From Streptomyces fungicidicus (GTDB taxonomy: Bacteria; Actinomycetota; Actinomycetes; Streptomycetales; Streptomycetaceae): a DNA stretch of 64,000 nucleotides. Under the pieces are notes generated by a model. The model did no database searches and was not told where the DNA came from. It saw only the letters and a list, made by a program, of their open reading frames with translations. Made by a program: the position numbers and the translations under genes. Where the stretch lies: positions 5,505,501 through 5,569,500 of the forward strand of contig NZ_CP023407.1 in the NCBI RefSeq assembly GCF_003665435.1, given 5' to 3'. Of this stretch, positions 51,338 to 59,645 are shown piece by piece; the first letter of the stretch is position 1; each line of letters opens with the position of its first letter.

Positions 51338-52606
51338 TCACCGCGTACTGCACACCGTGCGGGGAGCCGCTCTGCTGCCCGCGCCCCGGGCGGACTGCGC
51401 GTCCTGCACCTTCTGCACATCCCCGAGAATGCCGGCGATGCCGGGGCTCCGGCCGGCGGCGGTCCGCGCCATGGTCAGCAGCACGGCCTCGTAGAAGGCG
51501 TCCCGCACGGCGGGCGCCATGACGTCCGAGGCGTCCAGACAGCGGGGCCCCGCACCGAGCCGCCGGGCGATCCCGGCCTCCACCGCGTCGCCCTCCCGCG
51601 TCACCTGACGGTTCGCCGAGAAGACGTCCGCCCCGTCGGCCCACTTCTGCTGGCCCTTCTTCGAAGCGAGCCGTTCGATCAGCTCACGGGCCTCCGGCCG
51701 GTCGCTGAACAGCGCCGCGAAGTCACCGGTCACCTCGTGCCCCCGGACCCGGCCGTCCCCTCCGGGCAGCAGCGGCGCGGAGTCCGTCAGCCGCGCGTGC
51801 TCCGCGTCGTCCCGGTAGAAGGAGCGCGCGAAGGAGCCCTGGTGCTCCAGGGCACACCCCTCCGGGCCGTCGAACAGCAGCCCGTTGCCGTCCGGCTCGC
51901 CGCGGTGGTCGGTGAGCAGAGCCCGCTCGGCCGCGCGCTCGTCCTGCCCGAGCAGATCGGCCCAGGCCTTCCAGGCGTCGCGCACCGGCGCGTTGCGCCA
52001 CCACTTCTCCCCGCCCTTGCCCAGCGCCCACTTCTCGTAGAGTTCCGGGCCCTCCCGCTGCAGTACGAGGTCCTCGATCCAGTCTGTGCCGGGCCACCCG
52101 GAGGCGCCGTCGTCCCCCATGCCGATGCACCAGCTCCTCAGCGGGGCCGGTGACGTGCCGGGGGCCTCACCCTCGCGGTACCAGACGAGGCTCTTCAGAT
52201 CCGCCTTGACCGGCACCCAGTACGCGTGTCCGGAGGGCGATCCGGCCGACATCCAGGGGGCGCCGTACTGCCGCGGGTCGTAGAGGCCGTCCAGTGGTTC
52301 CAGGAGGTCCCGGTCGGCGTACTCGGCGAGTTCGCCGAGACCCGGCATGATCACGATGTCCGGGGGCTCACCCGACTGCACCTTTGAGAGCAGCACCTCC
52401 CGCTGGGCCGCGGTGCCCTGGTAGCGGAAGGGGATGCCGAAGTCCCGCAGCACCGCCTCGAACTGCTCCGCCTGCTTGGCCGTCCACGTCCCGAGGATGG
52501 TCACCGGCTCCTCGTCGTCGTGCTGCGCCCAGACCACCACCAGGCCGCCGGCGGCGATCAGCAGCATGACCACGCCGAACACCAGCATCCTGAACCGCCG
52601 GGTCAC
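51338..52606 (-). CDS. Membrane-anchored solute-binding protein of the PknG locus
   Basis: A 422-residue protein. An N-terminal anchor (RMLVFGVVMLLIAAGGLVVV, no lipobox cysteine) is followed by a periplasmic-type binding fold of the family-1 kind: ILGTWTAKQAEQFEAVLRDF, VQSGEPPDIVIMPGLGELAE, YWVPVKADLKSLVWYREGE. No transporter permease is encoded nearby. The GTG at 52606 overlaps the stop of the GlnX-like gene (GTGA) and has GGAGG upstream. It occupies the position of GlnH in mycobacterial glnX-glnH-pknG, but belongs to a different binding-protein family. Probably a sensor rather than an importer. Confidence 0.8.
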   Translation of the reverse strand: MTRRFRMLVFGVVMLLIAAGGLVVVWAQHDDEEPVTILGTWTAKQAEQFEAVLRDFGIPFRYQGTAAQREVLLSKVQSGEPPDIVIMPGLGELAEYADRDLLEPLDGLYDPRQYGAPWMSAGSPSGHAYWVPVKADLKSLVWYREGEAPGTSPAPLRSWCIGMGDDGASGWPGTDWIEDLVLQREGPELYEKWALGKGGEKWWRNAPVRDAWKAWADLLGQDERAAERALLTDHRGEPDGNGLLFDGPEGCALEHQGSFARSFYRDDAEHARLTDSAPLLPGGDGRVRGHEVTGDFAALFSDRPEARELIERLASKKGQQKWADGADVFSANRQVTREGDAVEAGIARRLGAGPRCLDASDVMAPAVRDAFYEAVLLTMARTAAGRSPGIAGILGDVQKVQDAQSARGAGSRAAPRTVCSTR

Positions 52607-53625
52607 CGTCGCCTCCAGTAGTCGTGGTCGAGCCGGAGACCGAGCCCCAGCGCGGGCAGGACGACGGCCAGCAGGCTGCCCACGAGGGCGCCCCGGTACA
52701 CCGGCTCGGTCCAGGTGCCGCCGGCCAGCTCCCGCCGGACCTCCTCCGACAGCTTCGTGACGTCCTGCTGGGCCTTCTCCGTCCCCGCGGCGCTCTGCCA
52801 GGACGTCTCGGTGAGGTGCCGCAGATCGGCGAGCGCCCCGTCGAGACCGTCCTGGACGGAGTACGCCGTCATCAGCGGGACCACCGCGAGCAGCGCGATG
52901 AGGAGCAGGGCCGCCAGCAGATACGGGTTCCAGTCGCGGCCGCAGCGGTCGCGCAGCACGAACAGCGCCGAGAGCAGGGTCAATGCCGCCGCGAGCAGCA
53001 CGAGTTCGGTGACCCACCACCCGGCGCGCTGCCACGGTCCCATGGCGGTCGTGGTCTCGGCGTGCTCCAGCTGCGCCCGCTGCAGATCCTGCAGACGGGG
53101 CGCGATGCCCACCTTCTCGCGCGTGAGCAGCGAATGGGCCTCCCCGAGCTTCTGCTCGCCCATCAGGGGCTGGTCGCGGTGGAGGGAGGTGCCGAGGGCG
53201 AGCGAGTCGCTGTAGGTGGCGAGCAGACCCTTGACCGTGCCGAGGTCCTGGTCCGTGCGGTCGGCGATCCGGGACAGGCCCTGGTCGGCGGCCGACAGCT
53301 GGGACCGGTAGGCCTCACCCGAGCCCGCGACGCCGACCAGCTTCCGCTCCACCAGTTCGTCGACCTCCTCGTGGGCGCGCAGCGCCGCGAGCCGGCTGGC
53401 GGCGAGCCCCTGCACGGCCGGCGCCTCGCGGGAGGCCAGGGCCTCGGCGCCGCTCTGGACCTGCCTGCTGGAGAGGAACAGGGCGGCCGACGCCACGGCG
53501 GTGAGCAGGAGCAGCACCAGCAGATGCGCCTCGAGGAGCCGGCGGGTCCGCCAGGAGCTCAGCCGCCGGCGCCACAGGGCGGCGGGGGAGTACCGGCGCC
53601 AGGAGGCGGCGGGGGAGGCCGTCAC
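52603..53625 (-). CDS. GlnX-like four-helix membrane sensor/transducer
   Basis: A 340-residue protein with membrane segments at about 31-52, 203-224, 234-254 and 311-331. The first two enclose an extracytoplasmic helical domain of about 150 residues (SRQVQSGAEALASREAPAV, TDQDLGTVKGLLATYSDSLA); a shorter one lies between helices 3 and 4. This matches the topology known for GlnX, which passes a binding-protein signal across the membrane to PknG. The ATG overlaps the vWA gene stop. Identification rests on topology and gene context rather than on a motif. Confidence 0.7.
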   Translation of the reverse strand: MTASPAASWRRYSPAALWRRRLSSWRTRRLLEAHLLVLLLLTAVASAALFLSSRQVQSGAEALASREAPAVQGLAASRLAALRAHEEVDELVERKLVGVAGSGEAYRSQLSAADQGLSRIADRTDQDLGTVKGLLATYSDSLALGTSLHRDQPLMGEQKLGEAHSLLTREKVGIAPRLQDLQRAQLEHAETTTAMGPWQRAGWWVTELVLLAAALTLLSALFVLRDRCGRDWNPYLLAALLLIALLAVVPLMTAYSVQDGLDGALADLRHLTETSWQSAAGTEKAQQDVTKLSEEVRRELAGGTWTEPVYRGALVGSLLAVVLPALGLGLRLDHDYWRRR

Positions 53626-55031
53626 AGCATCTTCTCCCCGCAGGTGATGCAGTACCGGGCCTCGCTCCCGGCCGGTGTGCCGCAGCCGCCGCAGCGCGGC
53701 CCCGGACGCGCGCCCGCGGCGTCGATCAGGGGCCCGCCGGGGCGGGATCCGGCGCGCAGGATCATCGGGCCGAGGGTGCCGGGGTCGACGGCGCGCAGCC
53801 GGACTCGCCCCGCGGCGGCGTCCTCGATGTGGGCGACCGCGCGGATCTCGTCCAGCACCCAGTCCGTGCCGAGCTGCACCGCCAGCCGCGCGGCCTGCCC
53901 CAGGCGGTCCTCAGCGGTGTCGCGCCCGTGTTCGCGCAGCGCGACGAGACCCTGGCGCAGCGCACCGCGCATCCGGGCGGCGGCGTTGAGGGTGCGCACG
54001 CTGTCGGCGCCGGCCGGCGCCTGCGCCGGGGACTGCCCGGGGAGGTGCCAGCGGGCGGTGACGGGCGCGTGGACGTCACCGATGGAGACCATGGCGAACT
54101 GCAGCTCGGTCTCCAGCGGGTCACCGTCGGAGTCGGCGACCAGGGTGAGCAGATAGTCGCGGCTGCCCTGCTCCCACTGGTAGGTGGGGAAGCTCCAGCA
54201 GCGCGGCCGGCCGGGGGCGCGCAGGCCGCCGAGGCGGTGCGGCCGGGGCGCCTTCTCGCTGAGCGAGACCTGGCGCACGGAAGGCCGTACGGTCACCTCG
54301 ACCGGCAGCTGGGGAGTGTGCACCCGGCGCAGCCGCTGGAGGGCGGCGGTGATCGCGCGGCCGAGCCCGTCGTCCACGAACTCGGCGGTGCCGTGCAGCC
54401 GTTCGGCGAGGACGAGCAGCGGGTCGGGGGTCCAGTCCGCGCCGACGGCGAACACGTCGCAGGTGAACTGTCCCGCGCAGAGCTCCAGTTCCTCCTCCAG
54501 CCGGTCCTCGGCGGTGGCGCTGCTGCCGTCGGTGATCAGCACGAGGTGGCGTACGGACACCGGCCGGCCGGTGAGCAGGGCGCGCGCCGAGGCCACCCAG
54601 GCGGCGTACCCGGCGGGGCGCGGTCCCTCCCGGTGCAGCGGGAGCGAGCCCGAGACGAACGCGGCCCGGCGCCGCTCGTCCCGGTCGGCGACGGCCCACT
54701 CGTCCCGGTCGGCGACGGCCCGCGGATAGCACCGGACCGGTTCGGGGCCGCTGCCGAGCACGGCGAAGGAGATGCGGTCGGGCAGGGCGCGCAGCGCCGC
54801 CGGCAGGGCGTGCCGGACGGCCGCCCGGTGGGATTCGGCGACGTCCACCGCGATGATCACCGCGAGCTGGACCGCGGGCAGGTCGGTGGGGGCGCCGTCG
54901 GCGGCCACGTCGACCCGCAGATGCGCCTCGATCTTCGCGCTGCGGTGCGGGCGGAGATCGCCGCCGAGGTCGACGTGCAGTCGGATTCCCGGCTGCGGGG
55001 GCCGGGTGGGGCTGCTCATGTCCTGCGTCAC
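53622..55031 (-). CDS. vWA-domain protein with C-terminal zinc ribbon
   Basis: A 469-residue cytoplasmic protein. A von Willebrand A domain spans about residues 45-230 (VQLAVIIAVDVAESHRAAVR, HLVLITDGSSATAEDRLEEE), but the MIDAS sequence is DVAES instead of DxSxS, so metal binding may be weak. A beta-rich region follows, then a helical segment, and a C-terminal zinc ribbon CGGCGTP...YCITCGEKML. The GTG at 55031 is used; an ATG at 55019 is possible. A 24-base tandem duplication lies in the vWA part. Coupled to both neighbours in the operon. Confidence 0.82.
   Translation of the reverse strand: MTQDMSSPTRPPQPGIRLHVDLGGDLRPHRSAKIEAHLRVDVAADGAPTDLPAVQLAVIIAVDVAESHRAAVRHALPAALRALPDRISFAVLGSGPEPVRCYPRAVADRDEWAVADRDERRRAAFVSGSLPLHREGPRPAGYAAWVASARALLTGRPVSVRHLVLITDGSSATAEDRLEEELELCAGQFTCDVFAVGADWTPDPLLVLAERLHGTAEFVDDGLGRAITAALQRLRRVHTPQLPVEVTVRPSVRQVSLSEKAPRPHRLGGLRAPGRPRCWSFPTYQWEQGSRDYLLTLVADSDGDPLETELQFAMVSIGDVHAPVTARWHLPGQSPAQAPAGADSVRTLNAAARMRGALRQGLVALREHGRDTAEDRLGQAARLAVQLGTDWVLDEIRAVAHIEDAAAGRVRLRAVDPGTLGPMILRAGSRPGGPLIDAAGARPGPRCGGCGTPAGSEARYCITCGEKML
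54675..54722. repeat. 24-bp tandem duplication inside the vWA gene
   Basis: Two adjacent copies of a 24-base unit beginning CTCGTCCCGGTCGGCGACGG differ only at the last base. The result is a repeated VADRDEWA/VADRDERR octapeptide in the vWA domain. The reading frame is kept. Confidence 0.85.
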
Positions 55032-55083
55032 CGCTCCTTCACCTTCCTCGCCGGACGCCGTGCCGTTGGGTCGTGTCGTGCGG

Positions 55084-57384
55084 TCAGAACACCGTCTGCG
55101 GCCGTACCGCGTGCATGAGGTCCACGAGGTGCTCGTGGGCGGCCGCCGGCTCCTGGTGATGGGCCGCCAGCCGCCGGTAGTGCGACTCCAGCTCCTCGCG
55201 CGACGCGCGCTCCGGCGCGCTCAGCCGGCGCAGGGCGCGGGCGGTGAGCCGTCCGGCGCCGCTTCCCGGGGAGCCGGGGCGGTCGCTGAGGCTGTGCACC
55301 GCGTCGAGTTTCCACTCGTGGAGTTCGGTGCTGAGGCGCAGCGCCTCGTCCTCGGACAGCCGAGGCTCGCCGTCGCCCGGACGCCTGCCCACCAGGCCCC
55401 GCAGCTCGGCCAGCGCCGCGTCCACCTCGGTGGGCACGGGCAGCGGAGCGCCTTCCCCGGGCAGCCGTGCCGCGCGGATGCGCAGGGCCGCGACACGGGC
55501 GACGGTGTGGTCCAGGGTGCCCTGCCGCACCCGGCCCAGCACGTCGATGGCCCCCCGGCGGTCACGCGCGCGGAGCGCGATCCTGGCCAGGCCGAGCGCG
55601 GCGCCGCCGTGTGCGGGGTTGCGCGCGAACACCGCCTCGTACAGTTCGCCGGCCGTGTCGTCGCCGAGCCACTCCGCGCAGTACGCGAGGGCCAGCTTGG
55701 GCGCGTACTCGCCGGGCAGTTCGAGGTGGACCCGGGTGAAGTGGTTCCGGGCCCCGGCGACCTGGCGCCGGTCGTCGTCGAGTCCGGCGCCGCGCAGCGC
55801 GAGCAGGGCGCGGTGCCACTCCAGCCGCCAGCGCCGCACGGCGGACGGCCCGGGGATGGAGTCGGCGGTGTCGAGTTCCTCCTGCGCGCGCTCCAGGTCG
55901 TCGCGGGTGTTGCGGGACAGCAGGACGCGCACGTTGTGCAGGCTGATCTCCACCGAGCGCGGCTTCTCGTCCTCCTGCTCCAGCAGCCGGTCCGGGTCGT
56001 AGCCGCTGCTCACCTCGAACCGCGCGGCCTGCGGATCGCCCGGATAGGGCCTGGGCACCGGCAGACAGCGGGCGATCTCGGCGGGCGTGGGCGCGCCGAG
56101 GTCGAGGGTCGGCGCCACGGGCGGCTCGTAGCGGTCGCGGCGCGGCCGGTCCAGCCAGTGCCGGATGTGCGGGACCGTGCCGAGCCGGGCGCCGAGCAGC
56201 CGGGCGGACGGCCGGAAGTGGTCGGAGGGCTCCGGCGGGTCGCTCTTGCCGCGCAGCGCGCGGATCTCCCGCAGCGCGCCCCGGAGCTGGCCGACCATCT
56301 CGCGGGCGTCGGCGAACCGGCGGCCGGGGTCGGTCCGTACGGCGCGGTCGATGACCCGCTCGAAGGAGGCGGTGCCCAGGCCGGGCACCTCGGTGACGGC
56401 CCAGCGGGCGAGTTCCCGCAGGGTGACGCCGACGGTGTGCAGGTCGTGGGCGACGGTGGGCACGGCCGACGTCCCGGTCTCGGGCGCCATGTAGTCGGGC
56501 GTGACATGGGCGGGCGGCAGGCTCTGGCCCCGCTCGCGCATGCCGCCGAGGTCGATGACCTTGACGCCGTCCCGGTGGTGCACCACGTTCGAGGGCTTCA
56601 TGTCCCCGTACACGAAGACCCGTTCCCCGTCGGCGTGCAGATGGACGAAGGCTTCGAGGATCTGGCAGCCGTACGCGGCGACGTGCTCGATGTCGAGGAC
56701 GGACTCCCCGCGCCGGACCTCCTCGGCGACCTTCGCGAGGGTGCCGTCGCCGACGTCGTCCATGACGATGTAGCCGCCGGTGACCTGCCCGCCGTCGTCC
56801 CTGCGGGCGACGAAGTCACGGATCTGGACGATGCGGGGGTGGCGGATGGCGACGAGGTTGCGGCGTTCGACGTCGGCGAGGCGGGCGCCGTCGTGCTCGT
56901 ACCGGTTGAGCAGTCCCTTGACGGCGACGACGTCACCGAGATGGGTGTCCTCGGCGAGGTAGACCCAGCCCTGGCCGCCGTGCGCGATGGGCCCCATGAC
57001 CCGGTACTGATCGCGCAGCAGATCGCCCTCGGCGAGTTCGGGCCGGTACGAGTAGCGCTCCCCGCACGCCGGGCAGAACCCCTCGACCGGCACCGGGCCC
57101 TCGGTGTAGGGCGGCGCGAAGGTGATGCCGCAGCCGGTGGACGAGCAGCTCATGCGGATGCGCAGCGGACCCTCGGGGCGGATGAGGCGCTCCCCGGCGG
57201 GGCGCGGCTCGCGCTCGGGCAGCGCGAGGAGCTCGCGGGGGCCGAGTTCCCGGGGGTCGTCGGGCAGGGCGGGCAGCCCGGGGGAGTCCTTCGCGCGGCC
57301 GCACGCGGAGCAGTAGCCGGTGGGCAGTACGGTGCCGCCGCAGGGCGCCCCGGTGAAACGCCGGTGCGGGCAGGCCGCCGTCAC
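55084..57384 (-). CDS. pknG: PknG-type serine/threonine protein kinase with rubredoxin-like zinc motif and TPR domain
   Basis: A 766-residue soluble kinase with PknG architecture. Two cysteine pairs (C80-x4-C85 and FCPACG at 104-107) form the rubredoxin-like domain. The kinase domain (about 125-370) has VAVKG (K156), VYGDMKPSN (D261) lacking the Arg of the usual HRD, and DLG (278-280) instead of DFG, all hallmarks of PknG. A TPR domain follows (PGEYAPKLALAYCAEWLGD, HGGAALGLARIALRARDRRG), and the C-terminus VRPQTVF is close to the mycobacterial ending. An extra N-terminal CxxC region precedes the rubredoxin part. Starts at a GTG overlapping the protease stop. Confidence 0.9.
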   Translation of the reverse strand: MTAACPHRRFTGAPCGGTVLPTGYCSACGRAKDSPGLPALPDDPRELGPRELLALPEREPRPAGERLIRPEGPLRIRMSCSSTGCGITFAPPYTEGPVPVEGFCPACGERYSYRPELAEGDLLRDQYRVMGPIAHGGQGWVYLAEDTHLGDVVAVKGLLNRYEHDGARLADVERRNLVAIRHPRIVQIRDFVARRDDGGQVTGGYIVMDDVGDGTLAKVAEEVRRGESVLDIEHVAAYGCQILEAFVHLHADGERVFVYGDMKPSNVVHHRDGVKVIDLGGMRERGQSLPPAHVTPDYMAPETGTSAVPTVAHDLHTVGVTLRELARWAVTEVPGLGTASFERVIDRAVRTDPGRRFADAREMVGQLRGALREIRALRGKSDPPEPSDHFRPSARLLGARLGTVPHIRHWLDRPRRDRYEPPVAPTLDLGAPTPAEIARCLPVPRPYPGDPQAARFEVSSGYDPDRLLEQEDEKPRSVEISLHNVRVLLSRNTRDDLERAQEELDTADSIPGPSAVRRWRLEWHRALLALRGAGLDDDRRQVAGARNHFTRVHLELPGEYAPKLALAYCAEWLGDDTAGELYEAVFARNPAHGGAALGLARIALRARDRRGAIDVLGRVRQGTLDHTVARVAALRIRAARLPGEGAPLPVPTEVDAALAELRGLVGRRPGDGEPRLSEDEALRLSTELHEWKLDAVHSLSDRPGSPGSGAGRLTARALRRLSAPERASREELESHYRRLAAHHQEPAAAHEHLVDLMHAVRPQTVF

Positions 57385-58703
57385 CGGTCCCCGCAGCGGC
57401 TCAGGTCGGCGCGCACCGTCCTGATCAGGGTGCGCAGCCGGTTGAGTTGCTGTTGCGGGTCGCGTACGTCGTCGAGCAGGCGGCGCGTCGCCCGGTGCCG
57501 GTCGGCGGTCTCGGTCACGGAGCCGAGGGAGGCGCTGTCGACGATGTCGCGGCGTATCGCCCGGCTGAACTCCGCCCGCTGCAGGCGGTCGAGCAGGGTG
57601 TCCGCGTGACGCAGGAGTGCCGGACGCAGGAGGAGGTCGCGGGACGCGGCCCAGCCGGGCCCGCCCTCGTGCCGGAAGACGAGCAGCAGCCGGAAGCCGA
57701 ACACCCGTAACCTGCCGAGGATTTCGATGAGCGGACCCGGCTGGGGCTCTTGGTCGAGACCGTCGACGAGGACCGTGACCGGCCGCAGGGGCGCACGGTC
57801 GGCCGCCCGCGCCGGCATGCCCTTGGCGCCGCGCAGCCAGTCCCAGTACGCCAGGTACTCACCGGGCGGGAAGGTGACCTGCTCCAGGGCGTGGTCGATG
57901 AGCTCCGGCCTGCTGGCGCCGCCGCGATGGACGATCCGGGCGCGGTGCGCGAGCTGGCGCAGCGACCGCTCCTTGCCGCTCCCCGGTTCCACCACGGTGA
58001 TCTTCACCGGGTCCTCGTCCGGATCGTCGAACCACCGCTCCAGCCGCTCCTCGAACCCGTGATCCCACGCCCCCGGTCCGGTCAACTCGGCGATGACCGG
58101 CGACAGTTCGGCTATGCGTCCGACGGGAATCAGATACGAGAAGGAGAGCCGGTTGTCCTCGGGCAGACTCGCGCCCAGGTCCCCGCGCCAGCTGACGACG
58201 AGCCCCACCACCCGGGCGGGCCTGCCCTCCTCGGGCCGGGTGCACACGCCGGCGCCGCTGAAGCCGGCCCGCACCACCTCCGACCTGGTGACGGCGTCCA
58301 GCTGCACCCGTTCACCGCTGGCCCCGCCGATCCGCCCCCACAGGCTCATGCCGTCGTCGAAGCCCGCCGCGTAACCGGTCGCGTACACCTCCATCCCGCC
58401 CCGGATCCCGGTCTCCAGCGGGGCGCGGCGCGCCCGCGGACGGGGGCTGTCCAGCCGCAGCACGGCGACGTCCTCGCCGTCGGCGCCCTCCGGCAGCCAG
58501 CCGCCGGGCATCACCCGCGCGGAGACCGGTTCGAGCCCGCCGTTCTCCGCGAACTCCAGCCACATCACGGCGTCCGGACGGCGCACCACGTGCGCGCAGG
58601 TCAGCGCCGTGTACTGGTCGACGAGCACGCCGGCACCGCAGACGGGTCCGTGCGCGTCCTCGCGTCGCAGCCTGAGCCTCCAGTCCGCACGCAGTTCCCC
58701 CAT
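57381..58703 (-). CDS. Trypsin-like serine protease fused to a STAND-type NTPase
   Basis: A 440-residue protein. Residues 1-205 form a trypsin-like domain with an intact triad: H38 in LTCAHVV, D78 in GEDVAVLRLD, and S149 in GFSGAGV. There is no signal peptide, so it acts in the cytoplasm. From about 230 comes a P-loop NTPase: Walker A VVEPGSGKERSL and Walker B VTVLVDGLDQE, then a helical tail. Trypsin-NTPase fusions are known from bacterial conflict and regulated-proteolysis systems. It is the first gene of the operon and overlaps pknG by 4 bases. Confidence 0.85.
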   Translation of the reverse strand: MGELRADWRLRLRREDAHGPVCGAGVLVDQYTALTCAHVVRRPDAVMWLEFAENGGLEPVSARVMPGGWLPEGADGEDVAVLRLDSPRPRARRAPLETGIRGGMEVYATGYAAGFDDGMSLWGRIGGASGERVQLDAVTRSEVVRAGFSGAGVCTRPEEGRPARVVGLVVSWRGDLGASLPEDNRLSFSYLIPVGRIAELSPVIAELTGPGAWDHGFEERLERWFDDPDEDPVKITVVEPGSGKERSLRQLAHRARIVHRGGASRPELIDHALEQVTFPPGEYLAYWDWLRGAKGMPARAADRAPLRPVTVLVDGLDQEPQPGPLIEILGRLRVFGFRLLLVFRHEGGPGWAASRDLLLRPALLRHADTLLDRLQRAEFSRAIRRDIVDSASLGSVTETADRHRATRRLLDDVRDPQQQLNRLRTLIRTVRADLSRCGDR

Positions 58704-58794
58704 GCCGTCTCACACTACGTGCAAAGCCTGGGACGTCCCTAGACTTGTGAGCAGGGTGGATCGGTCAATCAGCCGAAAGAGGCGGTGTGTTGAT
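58704..58794. promoter_or_regulatory. Divergent promoter region between protease operon and trypco2 gene
   Basis: Ninety-one bases separate the two divergent ATG codons. The stretch is A/T-richer than its surroundings (CACTACGTGCAAAGC; CTAGACTTGTGAG; GGTCAATCAGCCGAAAG). It must contain promoters for both sides; individual boxes cannot be fixed by eye. Confidence 0.5.
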
Positions 58795-59148
58795 ATGGCG
58801 AATGCGGAACCGATCGGTCTGGCGGAGGCCATCGGCACGGTGCGCGCGGAACTGGCCAGGGCCCAGGCCGAGGGCGCGGAGAGCGACTGGCGGTTCCAGG
58901 TGGAGCAGGTCAGCCTGGAGTTCTCGGTCCAGTTCCACCGCGCGGGCGAGGGCGGGGCGGGCCTGCGCCTCGGCGTCGTCGAGGCCCGCCTCGGCGGCTC
59001 GGTGAGCCACGACTCCACACACCGCATCGAGGTCGCCCTCAAGCCCCTTCCCCGCCCCGACGGCCGCCACCACGAGGTCAGCCGCGAGGACCCCGCCGCC
59101 CCGCCCCTGTCGGCCCCCCACGACGGCTCCCTCCTGCGGGACGGCTGA
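58795..59148 (+). CDS. Trypco2 (trypsin co-occurring domain 2) protein
   Basis: A 117-residue protein whose first 85 residues match the trypco2 pattern: IGLAEAIGTVRAELARAQAE, a WRFQVEQVSLEFSVQF strand, a glycine-rich turn and VEARLGGSVSHDSTHRIEVA. The C-terminal 30 residues are polar and probably disordered. Trypco2 proteins are found beside trypsin-like effector proteases, and here the protease gene is its divergent neighbour, so a regulatory or adaptor role for that protease is likely. ATG at 58795 after AGAGG. Confidence 0.85.
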   Translation: MANAEPIGLAEAIGTVRAELARAQAEGAESDWRFQVEQVSLEFSVQFHRAGEGGAGLRLGVVEARLGGSVSHDSTHRIEVALKPLPRPDGRHHEVSREDPAAPPLSAPHDGSLLRDG

Positions 59149-59229
59149 CGCTCCCTCTCTTCGCGGCAGGGCAGCGACTTACCGGTCGACGTGGGCGCGT
59201 CCCGCAGGGGGCCGCGACGCGCGGCAGAC

Positions 59230-59520
59230 TCAGCCGGCATCCGGCAGAAACGGGCTCGGAGGCCCGCTCCACGTCACACTCAACGCCTCGCGAGCCCGGG
59301 TGCAGGCGACGAAGAGGAGACAGCGTTCCCGGAGCAGGTCCGCGTCATGCTGCAGGGGGTCGGCCTCGCGCGGGGTGATCTCCCGGGCGAACGGGACGAC
59401 GCCCTCGCCGGCGCCGAGGACGGACACCGCCCTGAACTCCAACCCCTTCATCGCGTGCATCGTCGCCAGCCGCACCCCCTCGGCGCCCGGCGCGGTCTGC
59501 CCCTTGACCCGGAGTGTGCG
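59230..59520 (-). pseudogene. C-terminal remnant of a UvrD/Rep-type helicase
   Basis: About 96 codons on the minus strand read like the last part of a UvrD-family helicase: motif V region EGVRLATMHAMKGLEFRAVS and motif VI region RCLLFVACTRAREALSVTW, ending SPFLPDAG. The sequence upstream (from about 59520) does not continue as a helicase, and no ATPase motifs I-IV are found anywhere near, so this is a truncated fragment. The homology break marks an old deletion or insertion point next to the unknown 440-residue gene. Confidence 0.8.
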
Positions 59521-59645
59521 AGAAGCCGGCCTGGCTCCGGGACGGTCCGATGTGGATCGAGTGACACCTGGGTGCTGTGATTCGGATATACGGTTCTGCT
59601 GGGACGTCAGTCGTGGGCTGACGTGGGGATGAGTCAGGGGGGACG

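Noticed and set aside
58609..58794. Longer version of the trypco2 ORF starting at 58609
   Set aside because: It would overlap the divergent protease start; the trypco2 domain itself begins right after the ATG at 58795.
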